Assembly (NCBI GenBank): GCA_041687475.1
Contig: JAWLBW010000127.1
Coordinates: 1 to 12,094 of the forward strand
Direction: 5' to 3'
Source: JAWLBW01 sp041687475
Lineage (GTDB): Bacteria > J088 > JAWLBW01
Length of the DNA: 12,094 nucleotides
Part shown: positions 1 through 6,546 of the stretch, one piece after another
How positions within the stretch are numbered: the first letter of the stretch is position 1
How the letters are laid out: each line of letters opens with the position of its first letter
The notes under the pieces: model-generated
Told to the model about the DNA's origin: nothing
Database searches by the model: none
The model's input: only the letters and a program-made list of their open reading frames with translations
Made by a program: the position numbers and the translations under genes

Positions 1-207
1 CCCGTCGAGGTGGGCATGGGGCGGGCGCGTAGTCGCGGCGCGGCCGACCGGTTTGAAGCCGAGGCGGTGCAATTTCACGAACGCGTGCGCGAGGGCTTGG
101 TCGAGCTGGCCGCCCGTAACCCCAAACGCAGCGTGCGCATCGACGCCGCGCAGCCGCCCGAACAGGTCGTCGAGCAGTGCTGGCAAGAGATACGCTTGCG
201 CCTGTAA
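1..207 (+). CDS. tmk: Thymidylate kinase, C-terminal part
   Basis: The open frame enters from the left edge and ends at TAA 205-207, leaving the last 68 residues. The segment PVEVGMGRARSRG followed by ADRFE matches the LID region of dTMP kinase (family pattern: P-E-V-G-L-x-R-A-R-x-R-G-x-x-D-R-x-E). The tail ..IDAAQPPEQV.. matches the usual end of the enzyme. Thymidylate kinase phosphorylates dTMP to dTDP with ATP in the cytoplasm, the step before dTTP. The P-loop and the rest of the N-terminal two thirds lie outside the window. holB starts 3 bases after the stop, the common bacterial tmk-holB pairing, so the two are probably co-transcribed. The GTG at 10 and the ATG at 16 are internal codons, not starts. 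Confidence 0.88.
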   Translation, partial: PVEVGMGRARSRGAADRFEAEAVQFHERVREGLVELAARNPKRSVRIDAAQPPEQVVEQCWQEIRLRL

Positions 208-210
208 GGT

Positions 211-1197
211 ATGAACATGGGCTTTGACGAAATACTCGGCCATCAGGATCTGAAGGAACGGCTCGGCCGCGCCGCCGTCGGCGACCGGGTCGGCAGCGCC
301 TACCTGTTTCTCGGCCCCGACGGGGTAGGGCGCCGTCTGGTGGCCACCGCCTGGGCGGCGCTGCTCAATTGCGAAGAACCGGCGCACGAATACCCCTTTG
401 CCTGCGGCCGCTGCCGCCCGTGCCGTCTCATCGGCGCCGGCCAGTACCCCGACGTCGTGCTCGTGCAGGCCGCCGAAGGCAAGGACCTGAAGATCGAGGC
501 GATACGCACGCTGCTCAAGGAAGCCCACTATCGCCCCTACGAAGGCCGCAAGCGCGTCTTCATCGTCGACAACGCCGACCACATGACCGCCGGCGCCGCC
601 AACGCGCTGCTCAAGACCCTCGAAGAACCCGCCGAAACCCTGGTCATGGTGCTCATTGCCGAAAGCGAGGGTATGGTACTGCCTACCATTCGCAGCCGCT
701 GTCAGCTCGTTCGTTTCGGCACCCTGCCCACCGACGCCATCGTCGAACGGCTGCGGGGCGAAGGCGTGAGCGACGAAGAGGCCGTACGCCACGCGCTCGA
801 AGCCTCGGGTAGCCTGGGCGGGGCGCTGAAGTCGGTACGCGAGGGCGAAGAACGCAATGCCGTTCGCAACGAGGTCATCGAGTACCTGGGCAACCTCGGC
901 CGCGAACCCCTTGCGCCCTTTCGCATGGCCGAGCGCTTTCGCGATGCCGCGGTGCCCGCGCTGCAGGTGGTCAAGGGGGTTTACCGCGACGCCCTCGTAT
1001 TCAGGACCCGGGGCACCGAAAACGGCATCATGAACCGGGGCAGCATCGACCTGCTCGAACACATCGCCGCCCGCCTCGACCCGCGCGAGCTGGCCGATCG
1101 CTTTCTGGCCATCGAAAGTGCCGAGCGGCGCATTCACGATTTCCACGCAAACAAACAACTCGTGCTCGAAACGCTTTTCCAGACGTTGGCCGAATAA
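211..1197 (+). CDS. holB: DNA polymerase III delta' subunit (clamp loader)
   Basis: This 328-residue protein is an AAA+ clamp-loader subunit that helps load the beta sliding clamp on primed DNA. Residues 10-50 contain the opening G-H-Q and a degenerate Walker A (G35-P-D-G-V-G40-R-R), where Arg replaces the P-loop Lys. This fits delta', which need not bind ATP. Cys 54, 65, 68 and 71 form the zinc module typical of clamp loader subunits. F-I-V-D-N-A-D at 117-123 is the Walker B-like segment, N-A-L-L-K-T-L-E-E-P at 131-140 is the family signature, and S162-R-C is the SRC motif carrying the arginine finger. The start at 211 fits the usual short lead into the G-H-Q motif and sits 3 bases after the tmk stop, suggesting translational coupling. 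Length is typical. The C-terminal third is the less conserved collar domain. Confidence 0.92.
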   Translation: MNMGFDEILGHQDLKERLGRAAVGDRVGSAYLFLGPDGVGRRLVATAWAALLNCEEPAHEYPFACGRCRPCRLIGAGQYPDVVLVQAAEGKDLKIEAIRTLLKEAHYRPYEGRKRVFIVDNADHMTAGAANALLKTLEEPAETLVMVLIAESEGMVLPTIRSRCQLVRFGTLPTDAIVERLRGEGVSDEEAVRHALEASGSLGGALKSVREGEERNAVRNEVIEYLGNLGREPLAPFRMAERFRDAAVPALQVVKGVYRDALVFRTRGTENGIMNRGSIDLLEHIAARLDPRELADRFLAIESAERRIHDFHANKQLVLETLFQTLAE

Positions 1198-1279
1198 GGC
1201 AAGCGGGGGCGTTCCGCCGGGCACACGCAAGCGATAAGCTGAAAGACAGACCCAACTATTCCGTGAGCGGGAGGTAGAA

Positions 1280-1603
1280 ATGGCCGGAGTGATCGAAGTG
1301 ACCGATGCGACGTTCGACGCCGAGGTTCTGCAATCGTCGGAACCCGTGCTTGTCGATTTCTGGGCGACCTGGTGCGCCCCCTGCAAGGCCATTGCGCCCG
1401 TCGTCGACCAATTGGCCGAGAAATATGCCGGTCAGGTCAAGTTCGTGAAAATGAACAGCGACGACAACCCCCGCACCCCTGCCCGCTACAACATTCGTTC
1501 GCTGCCCACGCTGCTCGTCTTCAAGGGCGGCGAAATCGTCAGGCAGCAGATCGGCGCCGCGCCCGCCCAGAAAATCGAAGGGCTCGTACAGGGGCTTTCC
1601 TGA
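1280..1603 (+). CDS. trxA: Thioredoxin
   Basis: This is a 107-residue single-domain thioredoxin, a cytoplasmic dithiol-disulfide reductant fed by thioredoxin reductase. The active site W31-C32-A-P-C35-K is the common WC[AG]PCK variant, and cis-Pro76 follows the second half (S-L-P-T). Residues F27, D26 and P40 are the usual structural positions. There is no signal peptide, so it is cytoplasmic. The ribosome binding site GGGAGGT (1269-1275) sits 4 bases before ATG 1280 and supports this start. It begins 82 bases after holB; whether it is read through from the tmk-holB unit or has its own promoter is unclear, as only weak promoter-like hexamers are visible between them. A strong hairpin terminator follows at 1689-1712. 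The symbol reflects the family; a genome may hold several paralogues. Confidence 0.93.
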   Translation: MAGVIEVTDATFDAEVLQSSEPVLVDFWATWCAPCKAIAPVVDQLAEKYAGQVKFVKMNSDDNPRTPARYNIRSLPTLLVFKGGEIVRQQIGAAPAQKIEGLVQGLS

Positions 1604-1683
1604 GGGGGAAGTCCCGCGCCTGCCTGCACCGAGGGCGGTGCGCATCGTATGAGACATACACGCCACGAGCTTGGCGGAAAAAG

Positions 1684-1712
1684 AAAAAGCCCCGCATTGC
1701 GGGGCTTTTTTT
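1684..1712. terminator. Bidirectional intrinsic terminator
   Basis: A perfect 7-bp stem GCCCCGC (1689-1695) / GCGGGGC (1699-1705) with an ATT loop is preceded by A5 (1684-1688) and followed by T7 (1706-1712). It therefore works on paper in both directions: it ends the rightward thioredoxin transcript and the leftward tRNA-Cys transcript, whose 3' end lies 10 bases away. Confidence 0.9.
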
Positions 1713-1721
1713 CGTCTGGTC

Positions 1722-1796
<75 letters not shown>

Positions 1797-1813
1797 GAAG
1801 CGTAGAAAGATCT

Positions 1814-1842
1814 ATTCTACAGAAACAACCGCAACGCGTCCA
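1814..1842 (-). promoter_or_regulatory. Probable sigma-70 promoter of tRNA-Cys
   Basis: On the minus strand TGGACG (plus 1837-1842) and TAGAAT (plus 1814-1819) are separated by 17 bp, matching 4/6 and 5/6 of the -35 and -10 consensus. Transcription would start near 1807, about 11 bases before the mature tRNA 5' end at 1796. The 19-bp dyad at 1802-1820 overlaps the -10 box. Confidence 0.55.
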
Positions 1843-1849
1843 GTGGTTT

Positions 1850-4306
1850 TCAAGCGCTTCGTGAGCGGAACCTGCGGGCTGCCAGTATCGCGAAAAGCAG
1901 GGTCAGGGCCGGTGCCGCCGAGCCGGAACGGCAACCGCCGGTGTCTTCCACTTTCGCCGGTGGGGCAATCACCGCGAGGCTTCCCCACGCGGCGTCGCCT
2001 TCGCCCCCTGATTCGCCCACCAGTACCCAGCGGTAGTTTCCGGTGCGCGTCGGCTTCCAGGTGAGCACGCCTTCTTCCAGCTTTGCACCGGGAAGCCCGT
2101 ATATGCGTAGTCCTTCCACATATCCTGGCAGTGGTACCCGCAGAGATGAGCCGATTCCGACCTTGGGGGGAAGCGAAGCCTGCACAGAAACCGTGGGCGC
2201 AGCCAGGGTTCCCGCAGCGCCGAGCATCTTTCCGAGCAGAACGGAATCGAGGCCTTCATTCACCATCCACGGATCGCTCTGAATCGCGGTAAGGTTGGTT
2301 GAGCCAAGATCGCGGTCGAAGCGCCCGTCAAGCGCGTGCCAGGCCTGCAGGTACGCTTCGCCGATGGCGGTCATCTTGCGGGCGAGGGGCAGCATGTCGC
2401 CCGCGAAGTCGACCTGGTAAAAGTGGGGCAGCAGCGTTTCGAGCGTGTAGTACGCCGCCGCATGATGGAGAAGGTCGGCGGGTGGGCGCTTTCCCGATTC
2501 GACGGCGCCGATGGCGGCTTCGGCGAGGGCCGTGGCCTTGCTGTCGTCGATGCCGTTGAGCGGATTGCTGCGGAATGCTTCGACGGCCGTAAGAACGGTA
2601 TCGATCAGTTCGGCGGGAACCTCGGCGGCAATTGCCTCACGCCAGGCCGTTTCGGGCGCGTAGCCCACGGGGTCGCGCAGCCAGGCGTGGACCGTCGAAA
2701 CCGGAAGCCGGTTAAGCGGCGCCTGCCACATGGGGTTGCTGAGCAGCCCGATGACCGCTTCGGGGGCGTCGGCCAGGTCGGCGTTGCGGTCGACCAGTGG
2801 CCCCAGGTGCGTGCGCCGCGTGAACACCAGATCGTTGACCGGGTAATTGTCCCAGAGCAGCAGCGGGTGCTCGGTCAGCGCGGCGATGGGCGTCAGGTCT
2901 TCGAGGGCGATACCGGCCGCGAAAATGTCGGGCCCGGTCCACATAATCGGAATGTCGGGGTCGAGGGCGCGCAGGCCGGTCAGGTAGGCGGTCTGACTTG
3001 CTGAGAAGCTGTCTGCCGCGCCCGAGTAAACCGTGGGTACGAACAGCAGCCGGGCGGCCGGGTCGTTCTCGCGCAGCGCGGCCAGCACGGCATTGGCCAG
3101 CGCGACCTGTTCGGCGGCCGCGGCGGCGTCGGGGGCGACCGGAATGTCGTCCATGAACAGGCCGAACCAGTCGACGCCGATTTCCTGAAAGGCGAGAAAT
3201 TTGGCGATGACGGCTTCGCGGTCGGCCGGCTTGTCGGCATCGTAGTCGAGCCCCGGCGACAGCGACCAGGCCACCGTTACGCCGTAATCCTTACCGGTGG
3301 CGACGAGATCGGCGAAAGCACCGACGAATTCCTGCGGATACGGTTCGCGCCAACGGGCGCGGTGCAGGCTGTCGAGTTTGGGGCCGTACAGGTAGAAGTT
3401 GCCGCCGGCGAGACCGGTTTCACGTACCAGCCGTTTTCGGTCGGGCCACGAGAACAGGGGTCCGTAGTAGCCTTCAATCATTCCCCCGAAGGCGAAGGGC
3501 AGGGGGCTGCGCACGCCGATTTCGACCGGGCCGCTCGTCGACTCGTCATCCACGACGCTGCCGTCGGGGCCGATGGCTTTCAGACGCCATGCGAAAGTCC
3601 CGGGAAGGGCGGCCGACGCGGCTTCCACCCGATCGCTTGCCCGGCTCATAGGTCCTTCGGCGATGAGAATTGGAGTTGTCGAGGAATTCTCGGTGGCGGC
3701 AGGTTCGTTGCGTTCCACCCGATAAAGAAAGACGTTTTCGGCCGTGCCGTGTTCCCACTGCAGGTCGACCAGGTTGCCCGCTGCGCTCGCTGTAAGAGCG
3801 GGAGTCGTGCCGCTCGCGCCGTTGACGGCATGGGCCGCGACTTCGAGCAGGCGCCAGTCGCCGGTGGGCACGACCACACGCAGCCAGGCGCCTTCGGCCG
3901 AAACGAGGGTCTCGTCGTGCGCCGAAGGTGCGTCGACGGTGGCGATGGTGCGCCAGGTGCGTCCGTCGGGAGAAGCCTGCCAATGGTAGCGCTCGGGTGC
4001 CGGATTCCACCGGGTCTCGAGGCTGCGCCACCGGTAACGCATGGGCCAGGGACGGGTGAAGTCGAGTTGCAGCCAGGCCTCGTCTTCCACATCGATGTCG
4101 GCCTGCCACCCGGTGTCGAGCGAGCCGTCGTGGGCCATGCGCGGGGTTGCGTCGCTTTCGGTGGTGATGAGGGGCGCCGCATTCTTCCACGAAGAAGCGG
4201 TAAGCCATGCGTAGCGGGCGGCGTTGAAGGGTTCGGCGGCGCGGGCATCGACCGCAGGGCCGAGCAGGGCCGCGGCAAGCAGGCAGAGGCAGGTTATGCG
4301 ATACAT
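1850..4306 (-). CDS. Secreted GH84 beta-N-acetylglucosaminidase
   Basis: This 818-residue exported protein resembles family GH84 (bacterial NagJ-type hexosaminidases, hyaluronidases and O-GlcNAcases), which remove terminal beta-GlcNAc by substrate-assisted catalysis. The order is: signal peptide 1-23 (ending A-R-A); discoidin/CBM32-like domain about 34-160; FnIII-like stretch about 165-265; catalytic barrel about 275-560; helical region to about 700; Ig-like domain about 703-781; C-terminal sorting tail. Catalytic-domain marks are G-M-I-E-G-Y-Y-G (275-282), the acid pair D386-D387 in F-M-D-D-I, W-T-G-P (456-459) and W-D-N-Y-P-V-N-D (485-492). All resemble GH84 active-site elements. The tail has Cys792, a hydrophobic helix about 797-810 and a terminal Arg cluster. 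The ATG at 4306 puts the signal peptide first; the frame is open to 4423, but that would add 39 basic residues and overlap the divergent MFS gene. No strong ribosome binding site is visible. The true substrate (chitin, hyaluronan, glycoprotein or peptidoglycan fragments) cannot be read from sequence. Confidence 0.85.
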   Translation of the reverse strand: MYRITCLCLLAAALLGPAVDARAAEPFNAARYAWLTASSWKNAAPLITTESDATPRMAHDGSLDTGWQADIDVEDEAWLQLDFTRPWPMRYRWRSLETRWNPAPERYHWQASPDGRTWRTIATVDAPSAHDETLVSAEGAWLRVVVPTGDWRLLEVAAHAVNGASGTTPALTASAAGNLVDLQWEHGTAENVFLYRVERNEPAATENSSTTPILIAEGPMSRASDRVEAASAALPGTFAWRLKAIGPDGSVVDDESTSGPVEIGVRSPLPFAFGGMIEGYYGPLFSWPDRKRLVRETGLAGGNFYLYGPKLDSLHRARWREPYPQEFVGAFADLVATGKDYGVTVAWSLSPGLDYDADKPADREAVIAKFLAFQEIGVDWFGLFMDDIPVAPDAAAAAEQVALANAVLAALRENDPAARLLFVPTVYSGAADSFSASQTAYLTGLRALDPDIPIMWTGPDIFAAGIALEDLTPIAALTEHPLLLWDNYPVNDLVFTRRTHLGPLVDRNADLADAPEAVIGLLSNPMWQAPLNRLPVSTVHAWLRDPVGYAPETAWREAIAAEVPAELIDTVLTAVEAFRSNPLNGIDDSKATALAEAAIGAVESGKRPPADLLHHAAAYYTLETLLPHFYQVDFAGDMLPLARKMTAIGEAYLQAWHALDGRFDRDLGSTNLTAIQSDPWMVNEGLDSVLLGKMLGAAGTLAAPTVSVQASLPPKVGIGSSLRVPLPGYVEGLRIYGLPGAKLEEGVLTWKPTRTGNYRWVLVGESGGEGDAAWGSLAVIAPPAKVEDTGGCRSGSAAPALTLLFAILAARRFRSRSA

Positions 4307-4391
4307 GACAAAGCGTACCACGCGCCGGCGTTGGCGTCTTGCGACACCGTGCGCCCCCACCGATGCCGCCGATCTGCGAAAATGAAGGTTC

Positions 4392-5624
4392 ATGGCTGCG
4401 TTTCCGGCCCTGCGCCATCGCAATTTTCGCCTGTACTACGGCGGTCAGTTGTTTTCCCTCGTCGGTACCTGGATGCAGCAGGTGGCTATGGGGTGGCTTG
4501 TCTATCGACTTACCGGTTCGCCCTGGTTGCTCGGGCTGGTCAATTTCGCCAATCGAGCCCCGGTGTTCTTTCTGGGGCTTGGGGCCGGGGTGTTGGCCGA
4601 TCGTCTCGACCGGCGCCGGCTTCTGCTCGTAACGCAGGGCATCGCCGCCGTGCAGGCGCTCGCGCTGGGCGTGGTTACGATTGTGGGTTTGGCCGACGAA
4701 ACCGTGGTGCTGCTCTTCGCGCTTGCCTTGGGACTCGTCTACGCCGTCGATATTCCCACCCGCCAGGCGTTCGTGGGCGATCTGGTGCCCCCCGACGATT
4801 TGCCTTCGGCGGTGGGCATGCACTCGTCGGCGGTGCACCTGGCGCGTATCATCGGACCGGCCGTTGCCGGGTGGGTGGTGAGCCGGTGGGGCGAAGGAAT
4901 CGCCTTTCTGCTAAACGGGCTCAGCTTTGCGGCCGTGATGTTCGCGTTGTTGCAGATTCGTACGGTACACGTTCGCCCCGAGCGGCAGGCGGCCTTTCGC
5001 CGGCAGTTGTACGACGGCCTGCACTTCATCAGGCACGACCGGCCGGTGCGCGCGACCCTGACGCTGGTGGCCCTGGTGAGCTTCGTGGGCGTTCCGTTCA
5101 TCGTGCTGCTGCCCGTGCTGGTGGGGCGGCATTTCGGCGGCGACGCAGGCATGCTGGGCCTGCTCATGACGGCAAGCGGCATCGGCGCGCTGGGCAGTGC
5201 GCTGTTGATGGCAACGGCGTCGAACCGGCTTCCGCTGCAGCGGTGGATGCGCGTGCACGCCGGGCTCATGGGGCTTGGTCTGCTGGCCCTGGGGCTGGGG
5301 CGCAGTTTCGGGTGGGCCTTTGCGGCGCTGGTGCTGACCGGCTACGGTATGATAGGCGCGCTTGCCGGGGCCAATGCCTGGCTGCAGACCCATGTCGCCC
5401 CCGAGCTGCGCGGCCGTGTCATGAGTGTGTACTCGATGGCGCTCGTGGGGGTGACACCCTTCGGCGGCTTGCTCGCCGGGGGCATTTCCGAGGCGCTCGA
5501 CGTGCGAACGGTCATCGCGGCAAGCGGGGGGCTGCTTGTCGTGGCCGTGCTGATCGGCAGGTTCGGGGCGGGCGCGCGACATTCCCGGAGTCTCTCGGTC
5601 GACGCGGGTGACGACGCCGGATGA
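4392..5624 (+). CDS. MFS_3-family multidrug/siderophore-type exporter
   Basis: This 410-residue integral inner-membrane transporter of the major facilitator superfamily resembles the MFS_3 (EntS-like) group. The opening A-L-R-H-R-N-F-R-L-Y-Y-G-G-Q is characteristic. About 12 hydrophobic segments are visible. A motif-A-like loop sits between helices 2 and 3 (G-V-L-A-D70-R-L-D-R-R-R). A second signature, L-R-G-R-V-M-S-V-Y-S-M, lies near the last quarter. Members use the proton gradient to export drugs, siderophores or metabolites; the substrate cannot be deduced. ATG 4392 is the only start giving a normal N-terminus. AAGG lies only 3 bases upstream, an unusually tight ribosome binding site. It is divergent from the GH84 gene, with 85 bp between the two starts. 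The last codons and the TGA stop (5622-5624) lie within the first unit of an 18-bp tandem repeat. Confidence 0.88.
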   Translation: MAAFPALRHRNFRLYYGGQLFSLVGTWMQQVAMGWLVYRLTGSPWLLGLVNFANRAPVFFLGLGAGVLADRLDRRRLLLVTQGIAAVQALALGVVTIVGLADETVVLLFALALGLVYAVDIPTRQAFVGDLVPPDDLPSAVGMHSSAVHLARIIGPAVAGWVVSRWGEGIAFLLNGLSFAAVMFALLQIRTVHVRPERQAAFRRQLYDGLHFIRHDRPVRATLTLVALVSFVGVPFIVLLPVLVGRHFGGDAGMLGLLMTASGIGALGSALLMATASNRLPLQRWMRVHAGLMGLGLLALGLGRSFGWAFAALVLTGYGMIGALAGANAWLQTHVAPELRGRVMSVYSMALVGVTPFGGLLAGGISEALDVRTVIAASGGLLVVAVLIGRFGAGARHSRSLSVDAGDDAG

Positions 5625-5701
5625 TCGCGGGACGCCGGATGATCGCGGGACGCCGGATGATCGCGGGACGCCGGATGATCGCGGGACGCCGGATGATCGC
5701 G
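5613..5701. repeat. 18-bp tandem repeat array (five units)
   Basis: The unit GACGCCGGATGATCGCGG occurs at 5613-5630, 5631-5648, 5649-5666 and 5667-5684 without mismatch. A fifth copy, 5685-5701, lacks one G. A partial copy (GACGCCGGATGA, 5702-5713) then merges into the 16-bp array. Each unit holds one GATC site. The first unit contains the MFS stop codon. All three minus-strand frames stay open through the array, which explains the repetitive hypothetical peptides there. Confidence 0.97.
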
Positions 5702-5705
5702 GACG

Positions 5706-5785
5706 CCGGATGAAGGCTGACCCGGAATGAAACTGACACTGGATGAAGCTGGCCCGGATAGAAGTCGACCCGAATAGAAGTCGAC
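5706..5785. repeat. Degenerate 16-bp tandem repeat array (five units)
   Basis: Five contiguous 16-bp units (5706-5721, 5722-5737, 5738-5753, 5754-5769, 5770-5785) follow the pattern CCGGATGAAGNTGACC with substitutions; the last two differ from each other at one position. The core CCGGATGA is shared with the 18-bp unit. An 11-bp direct repeat TGACGACGCCG lies at each outer edge of the combined array (5609-5619 and 5788-5798). Confidence 0.85.
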
Positions 5786-5857
5786 AATGACGACGCCGAA
5801 AGCTCCCCGGCAAGAACAGATGACACAGAAAACACTGGTGGAAAGGAGAACATCGTC

Positions 5858-6451
5858 GTGAATCCCGATCAGGCCGAAGAGTGGTCGATACGCTATCAAC
5901 AGGGGCAGACCGGCTGGGACCTGGGCGCCCCGGCCCCGAACCTGCAGCGGCTCGTGCAGGAATGGGTGCCGGCGGGCAGCCGTATCATCGTGCCGGGGTG
6001 CGGTCGCGGGCACGACGCCATCGCCTTTGCCCGAAAGGGGTACCGGGTAACCGCCGTCGACTTCGCCCCTGAAGCGGTCGAGGCTGCGTCCAGGGCCGCA
6101 AGTGAAGCGGGAGTCGAGGTCGAATTCATGACCGGCGACATCTTCGCGCTACCCGAGAAGTTTGTCGGCGGTTTCGATGCGTGGATTGAGCTGACCTGCT
6201 TCTGCGCCATTTCGCCCCGGCGCCGTGAAGATTACGTGCGCCAGGCAGCCCGCCTGCTGAAACCGGGCAGACTGGTGGCGGGCGTCTTTTTCATAGGCCT
6301 GCCGGCGGGGGGGCCGCCTTTCGACAGTACCGCCGACGAAATCGCAAGGCTCTTCGGAGACGTGTTCGAAACCTTGAAGCTCGAGCCCTCGACCGACAGC
6401 GTTCCGGCCCGCCTGGGCAAAGAGTGGGAAGGGGTGTTTCGGCTGCGCTGA
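5858..6451 (+). CDS. TPMT-family SAM-dependent methyltransferase
   Basis: This 197-residue soluble class I methyltransferase most resembles the thiopurine/thiol S-methyltransferase family (TPMT and plant HOL-type enzymes). The N-terminus W20-D-L-G-A-P-A-P-N is the family signature preceding the SAM site. Motif I is V-P-G-C-G-R-G-H-D at 45-53. The acidic ribose-binding residue is in V-D-F (67-69), and G-D at 93-94 is motif II. F-C-A-I-S-P (115-120) matches the substrate-side segment FCAIxP. Family members methylate small thiols, halides, selenium or tellurium compounds; the actual acceptor is unknown. The GTG start at 5858 is chosen because GAAAGGAGA (AGGAG 5844-5848) lies at good spacing; no in-frame ATG precedes it. 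It stands 233 bp after the MFS gene with the repeat array between, so co-transcription is uncertain. Confidence 0.85.
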   Translation: MNPDQAEEWSIRYQQGQTGWDLGAPAPNLQRLVQEWVPAGSRIIVPGCGRGHDAIAFARKGYRVTAVDFAPEAVEAASRAASEAGVEVEFMTGDIFALPEKFVGGFDAWIELTCFCAISPRRREDYVRQAARLLKPGRLVAGVFFIGLPAGGPPFDSTADEIARLFGDVFETLKLEPSTDSVPARLGKEWEGVFRLR

Positions 6452-6484
6452 CTGCCTGAAATTGCGACGCAATCTGTAGCTTCC

Positions 6485-6513
6485 TTGACACACCCGTCGC
6501 CGCTTTCTAGACT
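6485..6513 (+). promoter_or_regulatory. Sigma-70 promoter of the chemoreceptor gene
   Basis: A perfect -35 TTGACA (6485-6490), a 17-bp spacer and TAGACT (6508-6513, 4/6) lie just upstream of the ATG at 6547. Transcription would start near 6520, giving a 27-base leader. A 13-bp palindrome, ATTGCG-A-CGCAAT, lies just upstream at 6461-6473. Confidence 0.7.
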
Positions 6514-6546
6514 TCGTAGTGGCGAACGATATCTCGGCGAGGGCAC

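Noticed and set aside
211..1197. Degenerate Walker A in holB as evidence of an inactive gene
   Set aside because: Delta' subunits commonly lack a functional P-loop, and the zinc cysteines and SRC motif are intact.
1205..1240. Promoter for thioredoxin (TTCCGC ... TAAGCT)
   Set aside because: Hexamers match the consensus too poorly; read-through from tmk-holB remains possible.
3362..5611. 749-codon plus-strand open frame antisense to the GH84 gene and running into the MFS gene
   Set aside because: It overlaps two well-supported genes in other frames, is Gly/Arg/Ala-rich with no recognisable domain, and reflects the scarcity of stop codons in GC-rich DNA.
5613..5785. CRISPR array
   Set aside because: The units are directly abutting with no spacers and no cas genes nearby; this is a tandem repeat.
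5342..6013. Minus-strand frames encoding H-P-A-S-R-D type peptide repeats across the tandem array
   Set aside because: All three minus frames are open only because the 18-bp unit lacks stops and is a multiple of three; no ribosome binding site or recognisable domain, and they overlap real genes on both sides.
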